A DNA stretch of 64,000 nucleotides from UMGS1696 sp964621165 (GTDB lineage Bacteria > Bacillota > Clostridia > Oscillospirales > CAG-272): positions 248,001 through 312,000 of the forward strand of contig CAZULC010000002.1 in NCBI GenBank assembly GCA_964621165.1, written 5' to 3'. Within the stretch, counting starts at the first letter, position 1; the number at the start of each line of letters is the position of its first letter. The position numbers and the translations under genes were made by a program. Under the pieces are notes generated by a model. That model saw nothing but the letters and a program-made list of their open reading frames with translations, made no database searches and was not told the origin of the DNA. Of this stretch, positions 34,593-44,005 are shown piece by piece.

Positions 34593-35795
34593 ATGGGTTC
34601 AAAGAAAAAAATACCGGTTGTCGGGAAAATAGAGCCGCAGATAAACCGGTATTACCTCGGTGTGTCACGGAAATACATGGCGGCGGGCATATTCTTCATG
34701 ATGCTTATTATCGTCTACATTGTGTTCGTCATGGTATTCCTTGGAAAATACGTGACCTACGAGAATCTGCGCTACCTTGTACGTGATATAGACGCCATCA
34801 CCCTCCTCGAAAACGGTGAAGCGGCTGAGATTGTGTACAATGGCGGCGACGGAATGAAGACCAAGAGCTTCCGAGGCGGACTTGCCCTGACCAGCGGCGA
34901 CAGCTATATGTACTACGACGCAGGCGGGGTTCTGCTCACGGAAAACAGCATAAATTATTCTACTCCTGAAATGGCGTGCAGTGGAAAGTACATGCTTGTG
35001 TACGATATAGGCGGAGTCGGGTACTCGGTCTACAACCAGCTCACCTGCATAATAGAGCGTGAGAGCAGCCAGAGAATCGTCTGCGGGGACATATCCGACG
35101 ACGGTGCAATCCTGCTTGTGACCCGCTCGAGGGAGACGAAATACGTGGCGGAGCTTTATAATTCAGCCTTCGCAAAGTCTATGAGCATTTACAAGGAAAA
35201 CTACGTCCTCGACTGCGCATTGTCACCCGATGGGGAATACATTATTCTCGCCTCAGGAGTGCCACAGGAGACCGACCTTGCGTGTGAAATCTCCATCTGC
35301 CGGAAGAACTCAGACTCGCCGCTGTTCACCACCATGTACACTCACACAATGCCCCTTGATATTTTCACCGAGGAAGACGGATTCGTACTTCTGTGCGACA
35401 ACGGAATCTACTTCTTCGACTACAGCGGAGTCATCACCTCATCCTTCAGCTTTGCCGGAATGAGCCTGCGGTACTCGAACATCACCTCATCCTCAGCTGT
35501 GGTTGTGGGAAGCGTCAACGCTCTCGGAAGCGAAAACCGGTGCGTGGTGTTTGACTCCACAGGCGGGGTGCTGTATAACGCTGTACTGGACGAGAGAATC
35601 ACCGGAGCATACGCAGGGGTAAATATGACCGACGCCTACGCCTATCTGACCACTCCCGACTCTGTTATACAAATCGAGCCGAGCGGGGAGCTTGACAGAC
35701 GAAATCCCGAGAGCGAGGTGCTGTCGGTAGTCCCCGTGAACAACGGTGCGCTGTTGTGCTCCAAAACCTCAGCCAAAGCGGAGTTTGCCGACTGA
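34593..35795 (+). CDS. DUF5711-like membrane-anchored beta-propeller protein
   Basis: 400 residues from the ATG at 34593, which has AGGAAAG before it; the frame is open further upstream into truA. One membrane segment (about 29-52, GIFFMMLIIVYIVFVMVFLG) then an outer part with repeated strands in which Asp-Gly and SPDGEYIILAS appear at regular spacing, like a WD/Tol-type propeller. The family is found in Clostridia beside ecf and cvpA genes; role unknown, perhaps surface sensing or scaffold. Confidence 0.65.
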   Translation: MGSKKKIPVVGKIEPQINRYYLGVSRKYMAAGIFFMMLIIVYIVFVMVFLGKYVTYENLRYLVRDIDAITLLENGEAAEIVYNGGDGMKTKSFRGGLALTSGDSYMYYDAGGVLLTENSINYSTPEMACSGKYMLVYDIGGVGYSVYNQLTCIIERESSQRIVCGDISDDGAILLVTRSRETKYVAELYNSAFAKSMSIYKENYVLDCALSPDGEYIILASGVPQETDLACEISICRKNSDSPLFTTMYTHTMPLDIFTEEDGFVLLCDNGIYFFDYSGVITSSFSFAGMSLRYSNITSSSAVVVGSVNALGSENRCVVFDSTGGVLYNAVLDERITGAYAGVNMTDAYAYLTTPDSVIQIEPSGELDRRNPESEVLSVVPVNNGALLCSKTSAKAEFAD

Positions 35796-35872
35796 TGAAT
35801 ATTTTACAGATCGAAATAATTATAAAATCAAGATATTTCGGAACAACATAACCCTGTGAAGGAGGGATAAAA

Positions 35873-36610
35873 TTGAGTTTAGCCATCGACGCCGTAATAC
35901 TTTTGCTTGCGGTAATCATCATCTGGAGAGGCGCCGGACGGGGGCTTGTGAAATCCGTTATGGGACTGGTGAAATCCGTGGCTTCATTCATTGTTGCCTA
36001 CGCCTATACCCCGCTTTTGTCGGCTTACATCAACGAAAAATACCTGATCGAGCGTATAACCAACGGTATTTTTGAAACCCTGAAGTCCCTTGCCCTCGAC
36101 ACAAACACGGATTTATACAACCTCGACCGCCTTGCCGTTGACCTGCCCGAGCCGTTTACCGCGATTTTGGAACGGTATAACGTGGACATCCCCACATTTG
36201 CCGGCGAAATTTCAGGAATCACGGGCTGCGGCGAAAACACGGTCTACAGCTACGCAAAAGAAATAGCCTCTCCTACGGCAAACATCATCGCAAATACGCT
36301 CTCCTTCCTCGGAATCTTTTTCGCGGCGTTCATTGTGCTGACCCTGCTCACAGCTGTAATCGACCTTGTCTTCAAGCTGCCGGTTCTCAGTCAGGCAAAT
36401 TCATTCTTCGGCTTTGTCTTCGGCATAATCGAAGCCGTGCTGTTCTCATTCGTGCTGGCAGTGGTGCTGTCGTCACTTGTTACCGCCCTTGGAGCCGTGG
36501 ATTCCTCCCTCTTCGGAAAAGCCGTTGTGGAGGACACAAAGATATGCAAATACCTCCTCGAGCATAATCCGATAGATCAGGTGATGAGCATAATTAACTG
36601 GAAAAGCTAA
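35873..36610 (+). CDS. CvpA-family membrane protein
   Basis: 245 residues beginning with a TTG chosen because GGAGGG lies six bases before it. CvpA pattern: first membrane segment followed by RGAGRGLVKSVMGLVKS, then three more membrane segments. In E. coli CvpA is linked to envelope robustness; in Firmicutes its exact role is not settled. It lies between the DUF5711-like gene and the ClpE-like gene in what seems one transcription unit. Confidence 0.8.
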   Translation: MSLAIDAVILLLAVIIIWRGAGRGLVKSVMGLVKSVASFIVAYAYTPLLSAYINEKYLIERITNGIFETLKSLALDTNTDLYNLDRLAVDLPEPFTAILERYNVDIPTFAGEISGITGCGENTVYSYAKEIASPTANIIANTLSFLGIFFAAFIVLTLLTAVIDLVFKLPVLSQANSFFGFVFGIIEAVLFSFVLAVVLSSLVTALGAVDSSLFGKAVVEDTKICKYLLEHNPIDQVMSIINWKS

Positions 36611-36641
36611 TCAATATAGATAAATTATTAAGGTAAAAATT

Positions 36642-38924
36642 ATGACAATGTGTTCAAGATGCCATAAGAGAGTGGCAGTAGTATTTCTCTACAATTCGCA
36701 AAACGGAAGCGGCAAGCCCGAGGGATTCTGCATAAAATGCGCAAAGGAGCTGGGAATCAAGCCCATGGACGACATCATTGCCCAGCAGGGACTTGACGAT
36801 GAGGCAATCGAGCGGCTCAACGAGGACATGCAGACCTTGATTGACAACGGCGAGCTGAATCCCGGGGGAATGAACGGCTCCGCACCCATTCTGAATTTCT
36901 CTAAGCTCATGGGAGAAGGGGACGGAAATTCGTCGAAAACCAAAAAGAACAAAGCCCAGAACAGTGCCGGAAAGGACGGCGAGAAGGAATACAAGTTCCT
37001 CACAAACTACACCACAAACCTGACTGCCCGCGCACGTGAAGGCAAACTCGACAATATCATCGGACGGGACCGTGAGCTTGAGAGGGTCATACAGATACTC
37101 TGCCGCCGCCAGAAGAACAACCCCTGTCTCATAGGCGAGCCGGGCGTGGGCAAAACCGCAATCGCCGAAGCTTTAGCTGAAAAAATCGCCGCGAATCAGG
37201 TTCCGTATAAATTAAAGGACCACGACGTGTGCCTGCTGGACCTGACAGCACTTGTAGCCGGAACCCAGTTCAGGGGGCAGTTTGAGTCAAGAGTTCTCGG
37301 GCTTTTAGCTGATGTGAAAAACAAGGGCAACGTCATTCTCGTAATCGACGAGGTTCACAATATCGTCGGAGTAGGGGACGCCGAGGGAAGCATGAACGCT
37401 GCGAATATTTTGAAGCCCGCTCTGTCCCGCGGGGAGATTCAGATAATCGGCGCGACCACCCTGACGGAATACCGCAAATATATCGAAAAAGACACGGCTC
37501 TCGAGAGAAGGTTCCAGCCGGTTATGGTAAACGAGCCTTCAATCGACGACACCGTTGAAATATTAAAGGGAATCAAAAAGTACTACGAGGATTACCATGG
37601 GGTGAAAATCGCCGACGGACTTCTCGCCTCAGCCGCACAGCTGTCTGAGCGTTACATCACCGACCGCTATCTGCCGGACAAAGCCATAGACCTAATCGAC
37701 GAAGCCGCGTCCCACATCTCGGTTCACACGCCAGAAATCAACGAACGCCACGAGCTTGCCGACAGAATTGCCGTAATCCGAAAAGGGCGTGCCGAGCTTG
37801 AAGCCTTAATCAACGGCGGCGAAGTTCCAGCGTCACAGGAAGAAGCCGAAGAACGGTACAAAAAGCTGGCGGACCTCAGAGCGGAGGAGATGCGGATTGA
37901 CGGACGGCTTGACGAACTGAACATTCTCTGCGGCAACGTGATGATGAAGGAGAGCGACCTCTGCGACGTCATCGAAATCTGGACCGGAATCCCGGCCACA
38001 GCCATAGCGGAGAGCGAATACGAAAAGCTTGAAAACCTCGACGTTCGCTTATCCAAGAGAATCATCGGTCAGCCACAGGCAGTGGAAGCTGTATCCCGTG
38101 CGGTGAGACGTTCGAGAACCGGAATCTCCTACAAGAAAAAGCCGGTTTCCTTCATTTTCGCCGGACCTACGGGCGTGGGAAAAACGGAGCTGGTGAAAGT
38201 TTTGGCGGCGGATTTATTCAACTCCCCCGAGACATTGATCCGGCTTGACATGAGCGAGTTCATGGACAAGTTTTCGGTTTCCAGAATCATAGGCTCCCCT
38301 CCGGGATATGTGGGATATGACGACGCAGGTCAGCTCACGGAAAAGATACGCCGCCGTCCCTATTCGGTAGTGCTGTTTGACGAAATCGAAAAGGCTCACC
38401 CGGACGTGATGAACATACTCCTGCAAATCCTCGACGACGGCATAATCACCGACTCCCACGGCAAGCAGGTGGACTTTTCCAACACCATAATCGTAATGAC
38501 GACCAACGCCGGAAGCACCTACTCACAGGCAAAGGCAGGTTTTTCGTCAACTCCAAACTCCCTTACCGAGGACAAGACCCGCCGTGCGCTGGAAGAATTC
38601 CTCCGTCCCGAGTTCATCAACCGTGTGGACGAAATCATCACCTTCAACCCACTGACGAAGGAAAACTTCAAATCCATCGCTGACATAATGCTGTCCGACC
38701 TCTCGGGAATTCTCTCGAAAAAGGGAATCACCGTCACCTTCACCGAAAAAGCACGGGACTGCGTTGCCGAAAAATCCTTCTCAACCAAATTCGGTGCGAG
38801 AAACATGCGCCGGCTGATTCAGACTGAGATTGAAGATAAAATCGCCGGAATCATCATAGACAAGCGCGGACTTCTCGACAGCATCACCGTAGACGCGGAA
38901 GGAGAAACTATAACCGTAGAATAA
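36642..38924 (+). CDS. ClpE-like AAA+ unfoldase (ATP-dependent Clp protease ATP-binding subunit)
   Basis: 760 residues. N-terminal zinc finger with Cys4, Cys7, Cys30 and Cys33 as in ClpE, in place of the usual Clp N-terminal repeat domain. First AAA+ domain with GEPGVGKTAIAEA (about 166-178) and VIDEVHNIVG; short middle coiled coil (about 365-430); second AAA+ domain with FAGPTGVGKTELVK (about 503-516) and VLFDEIEKAHPDV. It unfolds proteins for ClpP. No promoter or CtsR-type operator was seen directly before it, so stress control may come from elsewhere. Confidence 0.9.
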   Translation: MTMCSRCHKRVAVVFLYNSQNGSGKPEGFCIKCAKELGIKPMDDIIAQQGLDDEAIERLNEDMQTLIDNGELNPGGMNGSAPILNFSKLMGEGDGNSSKTKKNKAQNSAGKDGEKEYKFLTNYTTNLTARAREGKLDNIIGRDRELERVIQILCRRQKNNPCLIGEPGVGKTAIAEALAEKIAANQVPYKLKDHDVCLLDLTALVAGTQFRGQFESRVLGLLADVKNKGNVILVIDEVHNIVGVGDAEGSMNAANILKPALSRGEIQIIGATTLTEYRKYIEKDTALERRFQPVMVNEPSIDDTVEILKGIKKYYEDYHGVKIADGLLASAAQLSERYITDRYLPDKAIDLIDEAASHISVHTPEINERHELADRIAVIRKGRAELEALINGGEVPASQEEAEERYKKLADLRAEEMRIDGRLDELNILCGNVMMKESDLCDVIEIWTGIPATAIAESEYEKLENLDVRLSKRIIGQPQAVEAVSRAVRRSRTGISYKKKPVSFIFAGPTGVGKTELVKVLAADLFNSPETLIRLDMSEFMDKFSVSRIIGSPPGYVGYDDAGQLTEKIRRRPYSVVLFDEIEKAHPDVMNILLQILDDGIITDSHGKQVDFSNTIIVMTTNAGSTYSQAKAGFSSTPNSLTEDKTRRALEEFLRPEFINRVDEIITFNPLTKENFKSIADIMLSDLSGILSKKGITVTFTEKARDCVAEKSFSTKFGARNMRRLIQTEIEDKIAGIIIDKRGLLDSITVDAEGETITVE

Positions 38925-38971
38925 TCCATTCCGATTTTTATCATATTATAAAGAAAGGAACGGTCTCGATA

Positions 38972-41824
38972 TTGAAAGCGAAAAACGACTGGCACCTGCT
39001 CGAGAACGGGGAAGTCTTAAGCCGGCTGTCAGTCGATATCTACAAGGGACTTGACGACAAGGAAGCCGCGCGGAGGAGACGAAAATACGGCTCAAACAGC
39101 GTGTGGGTGATAAAGCACGAATCGGCGCTTGACGTAATAAAGCAGTCGGTGTTCGACACGGCGACTCTTCTTTTGGCCCTCAGTGCAATTTTATCGGCGT
39201 TTTTCGATAAAAGCTACGAAGCGTGGTGGATCATCATTCTTCTTGCGGCGGGAGGACTGCTGCGAAGCGTTACATATGTCCGTGCCGGCCGTATATTTGA
39301 AAAATCAGCTCTCGGGAAAATACCGGTCTGCTCAGTAATCCGAGGAGGCAGGGCAGAGCTGGTCCGCGCGAACGAGGTCACGGTTGGGGATATTGTATTC
39401 CTCTCCCGTGGAGATACGGTTCCCGGCGACGGACGGGTACTCTCAGGCGAAGCGACGGTCTACGAACGCGGAATCACTGAAAACAAAACGGCGGTCAGAA
39501 AGTTCAATTCGGTCATAAGACTGGCCAAGGGAAGCCGGGACATGCCTTGCGAATACCGCTCGAATATGCTTTTTGCCGGCTCACAGATTATATCCGGCTC
39601 AGTCAGAATGGCGGTTACGGCAATCGGCGAGAATACGCTAACCGTAATGAAACAGGGCGGATTCATAATCGAAAGCCGCGGAAAAATTCCCGAGGTCGAC
39701 GGACTCAAGTCATACAGCAGGAACACATCCCTTATCATGCTTATATGCGTGCTGATTCTCACTGTTCTGTCCATGTTTTTCGGCGACGGAATCACGCTTC
39801 CCGAGGTGTTTCTTTCCTCCCTCGCAATAGCCAGCGCGGCAATGAGCGAATACCTCACAGTTGGCGGGTGCGTCATTACAGCCGTGGCAATGCGTGGAGC
39901 CTCGGATTCTGGTGCGGTCAAAAAATCAGACAAAGCCGGCGCCGGACTTCGCAGAAACAACAAATCTTCCGAATCACGGGCAAACGCGGTCATACGACGT
40001 CCCGAAAGGCTCTACGGCATAAATAACGTGGACAGAATCATATTCTCCGGCGCAAGCTTTTTCAAATCCGGAAACGCGGACCTGTCCTTTGCAGTCACCG
40101 CCTGCGGAACATTGACAAGAGAAAAAATCGCGAAATGTCTCGCCGAAACAGACTCACCTGAATACGCTGAGCTGACGGCGCTTGTTTCCTACGCCCAAAC
40201 CGCGTCAATGGACGGCAGAATGAGTCTGTCCGACAGGGAAGAAGTGCGCCTCACCGAAGCTTCACATATGTCCGCAAAAGCCGCCGACTTCATCGCCAAA
40301 AAAAGCGGGAAGAACGTGACTGCATCCGCGGCTTTGGTTGAGCATCGCGGTAAAGAGGCGGCTGGTTCCATGGGGCTTGAGTCGTCAATGGTGGTTCTAG
40401 ACGGGGACTATTACCTCATCTCAGCCGGAAAAATAGATGACGTACTCACCTGCTGCACTTTTGTAAAATTAAATGAAGACGGCGGTCAGATTCAGCTGGA
40501 GCCGGACATGAGAAAGAGTATTCTTACAAGCTGTGCCGGAGTTGAGGTTCGCGGTGGCAAGGTTTTAGCGGTCGCAATGCGCAAGTCCCAGTTCCACACT
40601 CTCGACCGTCTGCCTGTACTCACTGAATATATGACGTTTGTCGGATGCTTTGCACTGTCCGAGGAAGAAGAAGCGGGAGTCCGCGAAAACGTGCGTTACC
40701 TCAAAAACTGCGGAATAAAGCCTGTTCTGTTTTCAAACAACGCCAGAAACGACGAGTACTACATGACTAAAATAGGATTTGACGGACTTAAAAAAATCGA
40801 CGTGGAAGAAATAATAAACCAGCCGGAGTTCGACTTCGACGGAACATGCGGACAACATGGCGGACTTATCGTAGACTTCGGCAAAGCTGAGGGAGGCGTA
40901 TATTCTGCGACGGCAAGTGCGGCGGCGAAGAAAATCGGACGTGACAGCACCCTCGCCGTAGGCCGGAGCATATGGGACTCGTCCCTTGTGTCGGGGGTGA
41001 AGTATGCCGCGTCAGCTGCCGAATCCTCGTATAAGGCCGTACCCGAATCGCTTTCACGTCATTCTACGGCGGTAATATATCCCGAATCTGATGAAAACGC
41101 TGACGAAGCCGGCGGACTTGACGGAGTTGTACGGGTGGTGAAAGCCTCGGCAAGAGCTGAGAACAACCTGCGTTCAGCAAAGTTTTTCGTCACCGCGTCA
41201 CAGGTGTCCCGCCTGATTCTGATGCTGACATCGGTGATTTTCTCCCTTCCCACAGTTACACCGGTGTTCGTTCTGCTGTGGGGACTTGTATTCGATTTCG
41301 CGGCGGTGGTGGTCATCTCCTTCGAGCCTTCCTTTGACAGACGCAGCTGTTTGCGCGAAGCTGAAAAATACCTGCCAATCGCGTCGGTTGTCTGGGGAAT
41401 AATTTGGGGCGGACTTCTCGCGTTATGCTCATTCCTGACGGCTAAATTCTGCACTGCTGAAATAAGCGCCTCAGTCACCTCAGCCTCAGCCTTGATCTCG
41501 TCCTTTGCCGTGACCGTTTGCCTGATGAAGTTCAGACTGTCCCCGCCTCGCGCATACAGCACACCTCAGACGTGGAGGGTAAAGCATAACAAAAAGGGAA
41601 GAGTATCCTTCAACAACGCAATGCTCGCCTACATAATACTGACCCTCGCGGTCTCCCTTGCCCTGACCCTGACGAAAACCGGTGCGGAAATATGCGAAGG
41701 AACAGTCTGCTCGTATTTTACCCTTGTCTCATTCCTCCCGGGAATCGCGGCATCGGTCCTGATTTTCGCGGCAAGGCTGATTTTTAAGGATGTTAAAAAT
41801 ACCGGAGATGAGATGGACGAATGA
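38972..41824 (+). CDS. P-type ATPase homologue without catalytic residues (pseudoenzyme)
   Basis: 950 residues beginning with a TTG after AAAGGAA. The whole P2-type (Ca2+-ATPase-like) layout is there: N-terminal domain with GLDDKEAARRRRKYGSNSV, two membrane segments, actuator domain (VTVGDIVFLSRGDTVPGDG, 137-155), M3-M4, large cytosolic domain and C-terminal segments with TPVFVLLWGLVFDF and the FEP turn. Yet the key parts are lost: TGES reads ITEN (168-171), PEGL in M4 reads MSEYL, the phosphorylation motif DKTGT reads SGASF at its aligned place after INNVDRIIF, KGAPE reads AGKIDD and GDGxND is gone. The long open frame argues for selection, so it may be a sensor, scaffold or channel. Confidence 0.8.
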   Translation: MKAKNDWHLLENGEVLSRLSVDIYKGLDDKEAARRRRKYGSNSVWVIKHESALDVIKQSVFDTATLLLALSAILSAFFDKSYEAWWIIILLAAGGLLRSVTYVRAGRIFEKSALGKIPVCSVIRGGRAELVRANEVTVGDIVFLSRGDTVPGDGRVLSGEATVYERGITENKTAVRKFNSVIRLAKGSRDMPCEYRSNMLFAGSQIISGSVRMAVTAIGENTLTVMKQGGFIIESRGKIPEVDGLKSYSRNTSLIMLICVLILTVLSMFFGDGITLPEVFLSSLAIASAAMSEYLTVGGCVITAVAMRGASDSGAVKKSDKAGAGLRRNNKSSESRANAVIRRPERLYGINNVDRIIFSGASFFKSGNADLSFAVTACGTLTREKIAKCLAETDSPEYAELTALVSYAQTASMDGRMSLSDREEVRLTEASHMSAKAADFIAKKSGKNVTASAALVEHRGKEAAGSMGLESSMVVLDGDYYLISAGKIDDVLTCCTFVKLNEDGGQIQLEPDMRKSILTSCAGVEVRGGKVLAVAMRKSQFHTLDRLPVLTEYMTFVGCFALSEEEEAGVRENVRYLKNCGIKPVLFSNNARNDEYYMTKIGFDGLKKIDVEEIINQPEFDFDGTCGQHGGLIVDFGKAEGGVYSATASAAAKKIGRDSTLAVGRSIWDSSLVSGVKYAASAAESSYKAVPESLSRHSTAVIYPESDENADEAGGLDGVVRVVKASARAENNLRSAKFFVTASQVSRLILMLTSVIFSLPTVTPVFVLLWGLVFDFAAVVVISFEPSFDRRSCLREAEKYLPIASVVWGIIWGGLLALCSFLTAKFCTAEISASVTSASALISSFAVTVCLMKFRLSPPRAYSTPQTWRVKHNKKGRVSFNNAMLAYIILTLAVSLALTLTKTGAEICEGTVCSYFTLVSFLPGIAASVLIFAARLIFKDVKNTGDEMDE

Positions 41825-41860
41825 AAAACAAAAACCATAATCAGCCTTAGTGCAGAATCA

Positions 41861-41902
41861 AGCGTGTGCGCATCAATTTGAATCCGGCGTGCGCGCTTTT
41901 TT
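41861..41902 (+). terminator. rho-independent terminator after the P-type ATPase homologue
   Basis: An 11-base arm at 41861-41871 pairs, with three G-T pairs, with 41887-41897, followed by a run of six T. It separates the upstream unit from the hydrogenase operon. Confidence 0.75.
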
Positions 41903-42004
41903 GCGTTTCATAGAATAATTTGTGAAATTTCTACGACTCAAGCCGAGCCAAAGCCGAAATTTTCCTGAAATCTCTGTAAATTTTTATGAATCTCCGCTAA
42001 ACCC

Positions 42005-42033
42005 TTGTTTTTTTCGCGGTTTTGTTATATAAT
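42005..42033 (+). promoter_or_regulatory. promoter of the mrp-hydrogenase operon
   Basis: -35 TTGTTT (42005-42010) and -10 TATAAT (42028-42033), spacer 17 bases. The transcription start would fall near 42040, at the edge of a perfect palindrome. A second TATAAT at 42102-42107 has no good -35. Confidence 0.7.
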
Positions 42034-42040
42034 AGTATAG

Positions 42041-42058
42041 AATATGAAATTTCATATT
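42041..42058. promoter_or_regulatory. perfect 18-base palindrome at the hydrogenase-operon start site
   Basis: AATATGAAATTTCATATT is its own reverse complement and covers about +1 to +18 of the predicted transcript. Its place fits an operator at which a dimeric repressor blocks the polymerase. It does not match the Rex or CRP/FNR consensus. Confidence 0.55.
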
Positions 42059-42169
42059 TTAAGATGAGTGGATTGTTTATATTATTCATGTGAAAACCAT
42101 TATAATAGACAATAACGCTCATAGAACAATAATATTCATATCAGTGTACTAATCGAAAGGATTTTGGCT

Positions 42170-43018
42170 ATGGCTGAAAAAACACAAACGCCTGATAGCG
42201 AATGCACTCATGACTGTTCGACCTGCTCCGCTAACTGCTCCTCGAGAGAACCGCAGTACGACGCACCTCACAAGGATTCCCACGTCAAGCATGTTATCGG
42301 CGTAATCTCAGGCAAGGGTGGAGTCGGCAAATCAATAGTCACCTCCATGCTCGCCACGGTTATGCAGAGACGGGACAACAAGTGCGCCATCCTTGACGCC
42401 GACGTGACGGGACCCTCGATTCCCAAGGCGTTCGGCACAAAGGGCGACATTCTGTCCTCCGGCGACGGACTCATTCCCCTGTCCACAAAAACCGGCATCA
42501 AGATGATTTCAGTGAACCTTCTTCTTGAAGAGGAAACACGTCCGGTTGTATGGAGAGGTCCAGTCATCGCGGGAACCGTAAAGCAGTTCTGGACTGACGT
42601 TGTATGGGGAGACGTGGACTACATGTTCATCGACTGCCCTCCGGGAACCGGCGACGTTCCGCTGACCGTATTCCAGTCAATCAAGCTGGACGGCGTTATC
42701 ATCGTAACCACACCGCAGGACCTCGTTTCCATGATTGTGGTGAAGGCTGTGAACATGGCGACTCTGATGAACATTCCGGTAATCGGACTCATCGAGAACA
42801 TGTCATACGTAAAATGCCCCGACTGCGGCCGCGAGATTCACGTGTTCGGCAAGAGCAAGGCTGAGGAAGTCTGCGCAGAGCATGGAATCGATTTCCTCGG
42901 AAGAATGCCCATTGACGAAAAGCTGTCGGCTCTCGTTGACCGTGGAGTAATCGAGCTTATGGAAAACAACTACCTCGAAGGCGCGGCTGACGCTGTGGAG
43001 AAGTTCTGCAATAAGTAA
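42170..43018 (+). CDS. Mrp/NBP35-type P-loop ATPase, Fe-S cluster carrier
   Basis: 282 residues from the ATG at 42170, nine bases after GAAAGG; a TTG six bases earlier is less likely. N-terminal Cys group (CTHDCSTCSANCSS), deviant Walker A GKGGVGKS (about 46-53), and two further CxxC-type Cys in VKCPDCGREI near 222-231, which bridge a 4Fe-4S cluster between two subunits. It likely loads clusters onto the many Fe-S subunits of the hydrogenase encoded just downstream. First gene of the operon, after a 340-base gap with terminator, promoter and palindrome. Confidence 0.9.
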   Translation: MAEKTQTPDSECTHDCSTCSANCSSREPQYDAPHKDSHVKHVIGVISGKGGVGKSIVTSMLATVMQRRDNKCAILDADVTGPSIPKAFGTKGDILSSGDGLIPLSTKTGIKMISVNLLLEEETRPVVWRGPVIAGTVKQFWTDVVWGDVDYMFIDCPPGTGDVPLTVFQSIKLDGVIIVTTPQDLVSMIVVKAVNMATLMNIPVIGLIENMSYVKCPDCGREIHVFGKSKAEEVCAEHGIDFLGRMPIDEKLSALVDRGVIELMENNYLEGAADAVEKFCNK

Positions 43019-43098
43019 TCTGCTAAGGGGTGAATTTTTTGCCCCGCGGGTACATAAATAAGGTAAAAAACAATATATATACAGGAGGAAATTTCTTT

Positions 43099-43593
43099 AT
43101 GAAAAAACCTATGACATCAGTTCCATTCAAGGGTACGGCACAGCAGAAGGAACAGCTTGACGCTATCATTGCCGCACACAAGGGAGAAAACGGCGCGCTC
43201 ATGCCCATTCTTCAGCAGGCACAGGACGTTTACGGCTACCTTCCCGTTGAAGTACAGAAGTATATAGCGGCCGCTCTCGACATTCCCTTCACTGAGGTAT
43301 TCGGAGTCGTCACATTCTACTCCCAGTTCCTGCTCAACCCCAAGGGAAGCCACCCGGTATCCGTATGTCTCGGAACAGCCTGCTACGTCAAAGGCTCCGG
43401 CGTCATCATGGATAAGCTCGAGGAAATGCTGGGCGTAAAGAGCGGCGGAATCACGGAGGACCTTCATTTCAGCCTTGACGCCACAAGATGCATCGGCGCC
43501 TGCGGTCTTGCTCCCGTTATGACAGTTGGGGAGGACGTATACGGCAGACTTGAGCCGAGCATGCTCAAAGGTATTCTCGAAAAGTATCAGTAA
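43099..43593 (+). CDS. NuoE-like 2Fe-2S subunit of the hydrogenase (HydC type)
   Basis: 164 residues from the ATG at 43099 with AGGAGG before it. Thioredoxin-like 2Fe-2S fold: Cys pairs in VCLGTACYVKG and ATRCIGACGLAPV. Equivalent to NuoE of complex I and HydC of trimeric NADH-linked [FeFe] hydrogenases, passing electrons between the NuoF-like flavoprotein and the rest. A second 2Fe-2S protein lies directly before the NuoF-like gene, so which of the two is the true third subunit is open. Confidence 0.88.
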   Translation: MKKPMTSVPFKGTAQQKEQLDAIIAAHKGENGALMPILQQAQDVYGYLPVEVQKYIAAALDIPFTEVFGVVTFYSQFLLNPKGSHPVSVCLGTACYVKGSGVIMDKLEEMLGVKSGGITEDLHFSLDATRCIGACGLAPVMTVGEDVYGRLEPSMLKGILEKYQ

Positions 43594-43645
43594 TTTCCGC
43601 ATTCCGAATTGACATTTATTGCCGCCGGCAGAAAATGAGGTAAGC

Positions 43646-44005
43646 ATGAAAATCAAGGAAATCAAGGATTTACTCGGAGCTGAGCTATTGTGCGGTGAGG
43701 AATACCTCGACAGCGAAGTATCCTCCGCGTGCTGCAGCGACATGATGAGCGACGTTCTCGCTTTCGTAAAAGATCAGGGAGTTCTCCTGACGGGACTCTC
43801 AAATTCCCAGGTTATCCGCACAGCTAACATGATGGATATGGTGTGCATCGTATTCGTCAGAAGCAAGACCCCTACGCCCGAGATGATAGCTTTGGCAGAG
43901 GAATGCGGAATCACCGTAATGCGGTCTACGCTGAGGGCGTACGAAGCCTGCGGTATTTTGTACACCTCCGGTCTCGGTCACAAGGGGGTAGAAGCCCATG
44001 TCTGA
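43646..44005 (+). CDS. DRTGG-domain protein
   Basis: 119 residues from the ATG at 43646, preceded by GAGG. Starts MKIKEIKDLLGAELLCG, the usual beginning of stand-alone DRTGG proteins, with alternating strands and helices and no catalytic motif. Such proteins occur in many clostridial and Thermotoga hydrogenase clusters; they are thought to bind a nucleotide or a partner protein. It overlaps the next gene by eight bases, and a second copy of the family occurs at 45833. Confidence 0.75.
   Translation: MKIKEIKDLLGAELLCGEEYLDSEVSSACCSDMMSDVLAFVKDQGVLLTGLSNSQVIRTANMMDMVCIVFVRSKTPTPEMIALAEECGITVMRSTLRAYEACGILYTSGLGHKGVEAHV

Noticed and set aside
39920..39950. SDKAGAGL in the P-type ATPase homologue as the phosphorylation site
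   Set aside because: It lies too early, in a linker; the aligned place after INNVDRIIF reads SGASF, and both Thr of DKTGT are missing in either case.
42041..42058. Rex operator
   Set aside because: The palindrome lacks the TTGTGAA-N4-TTCACAA pattern.
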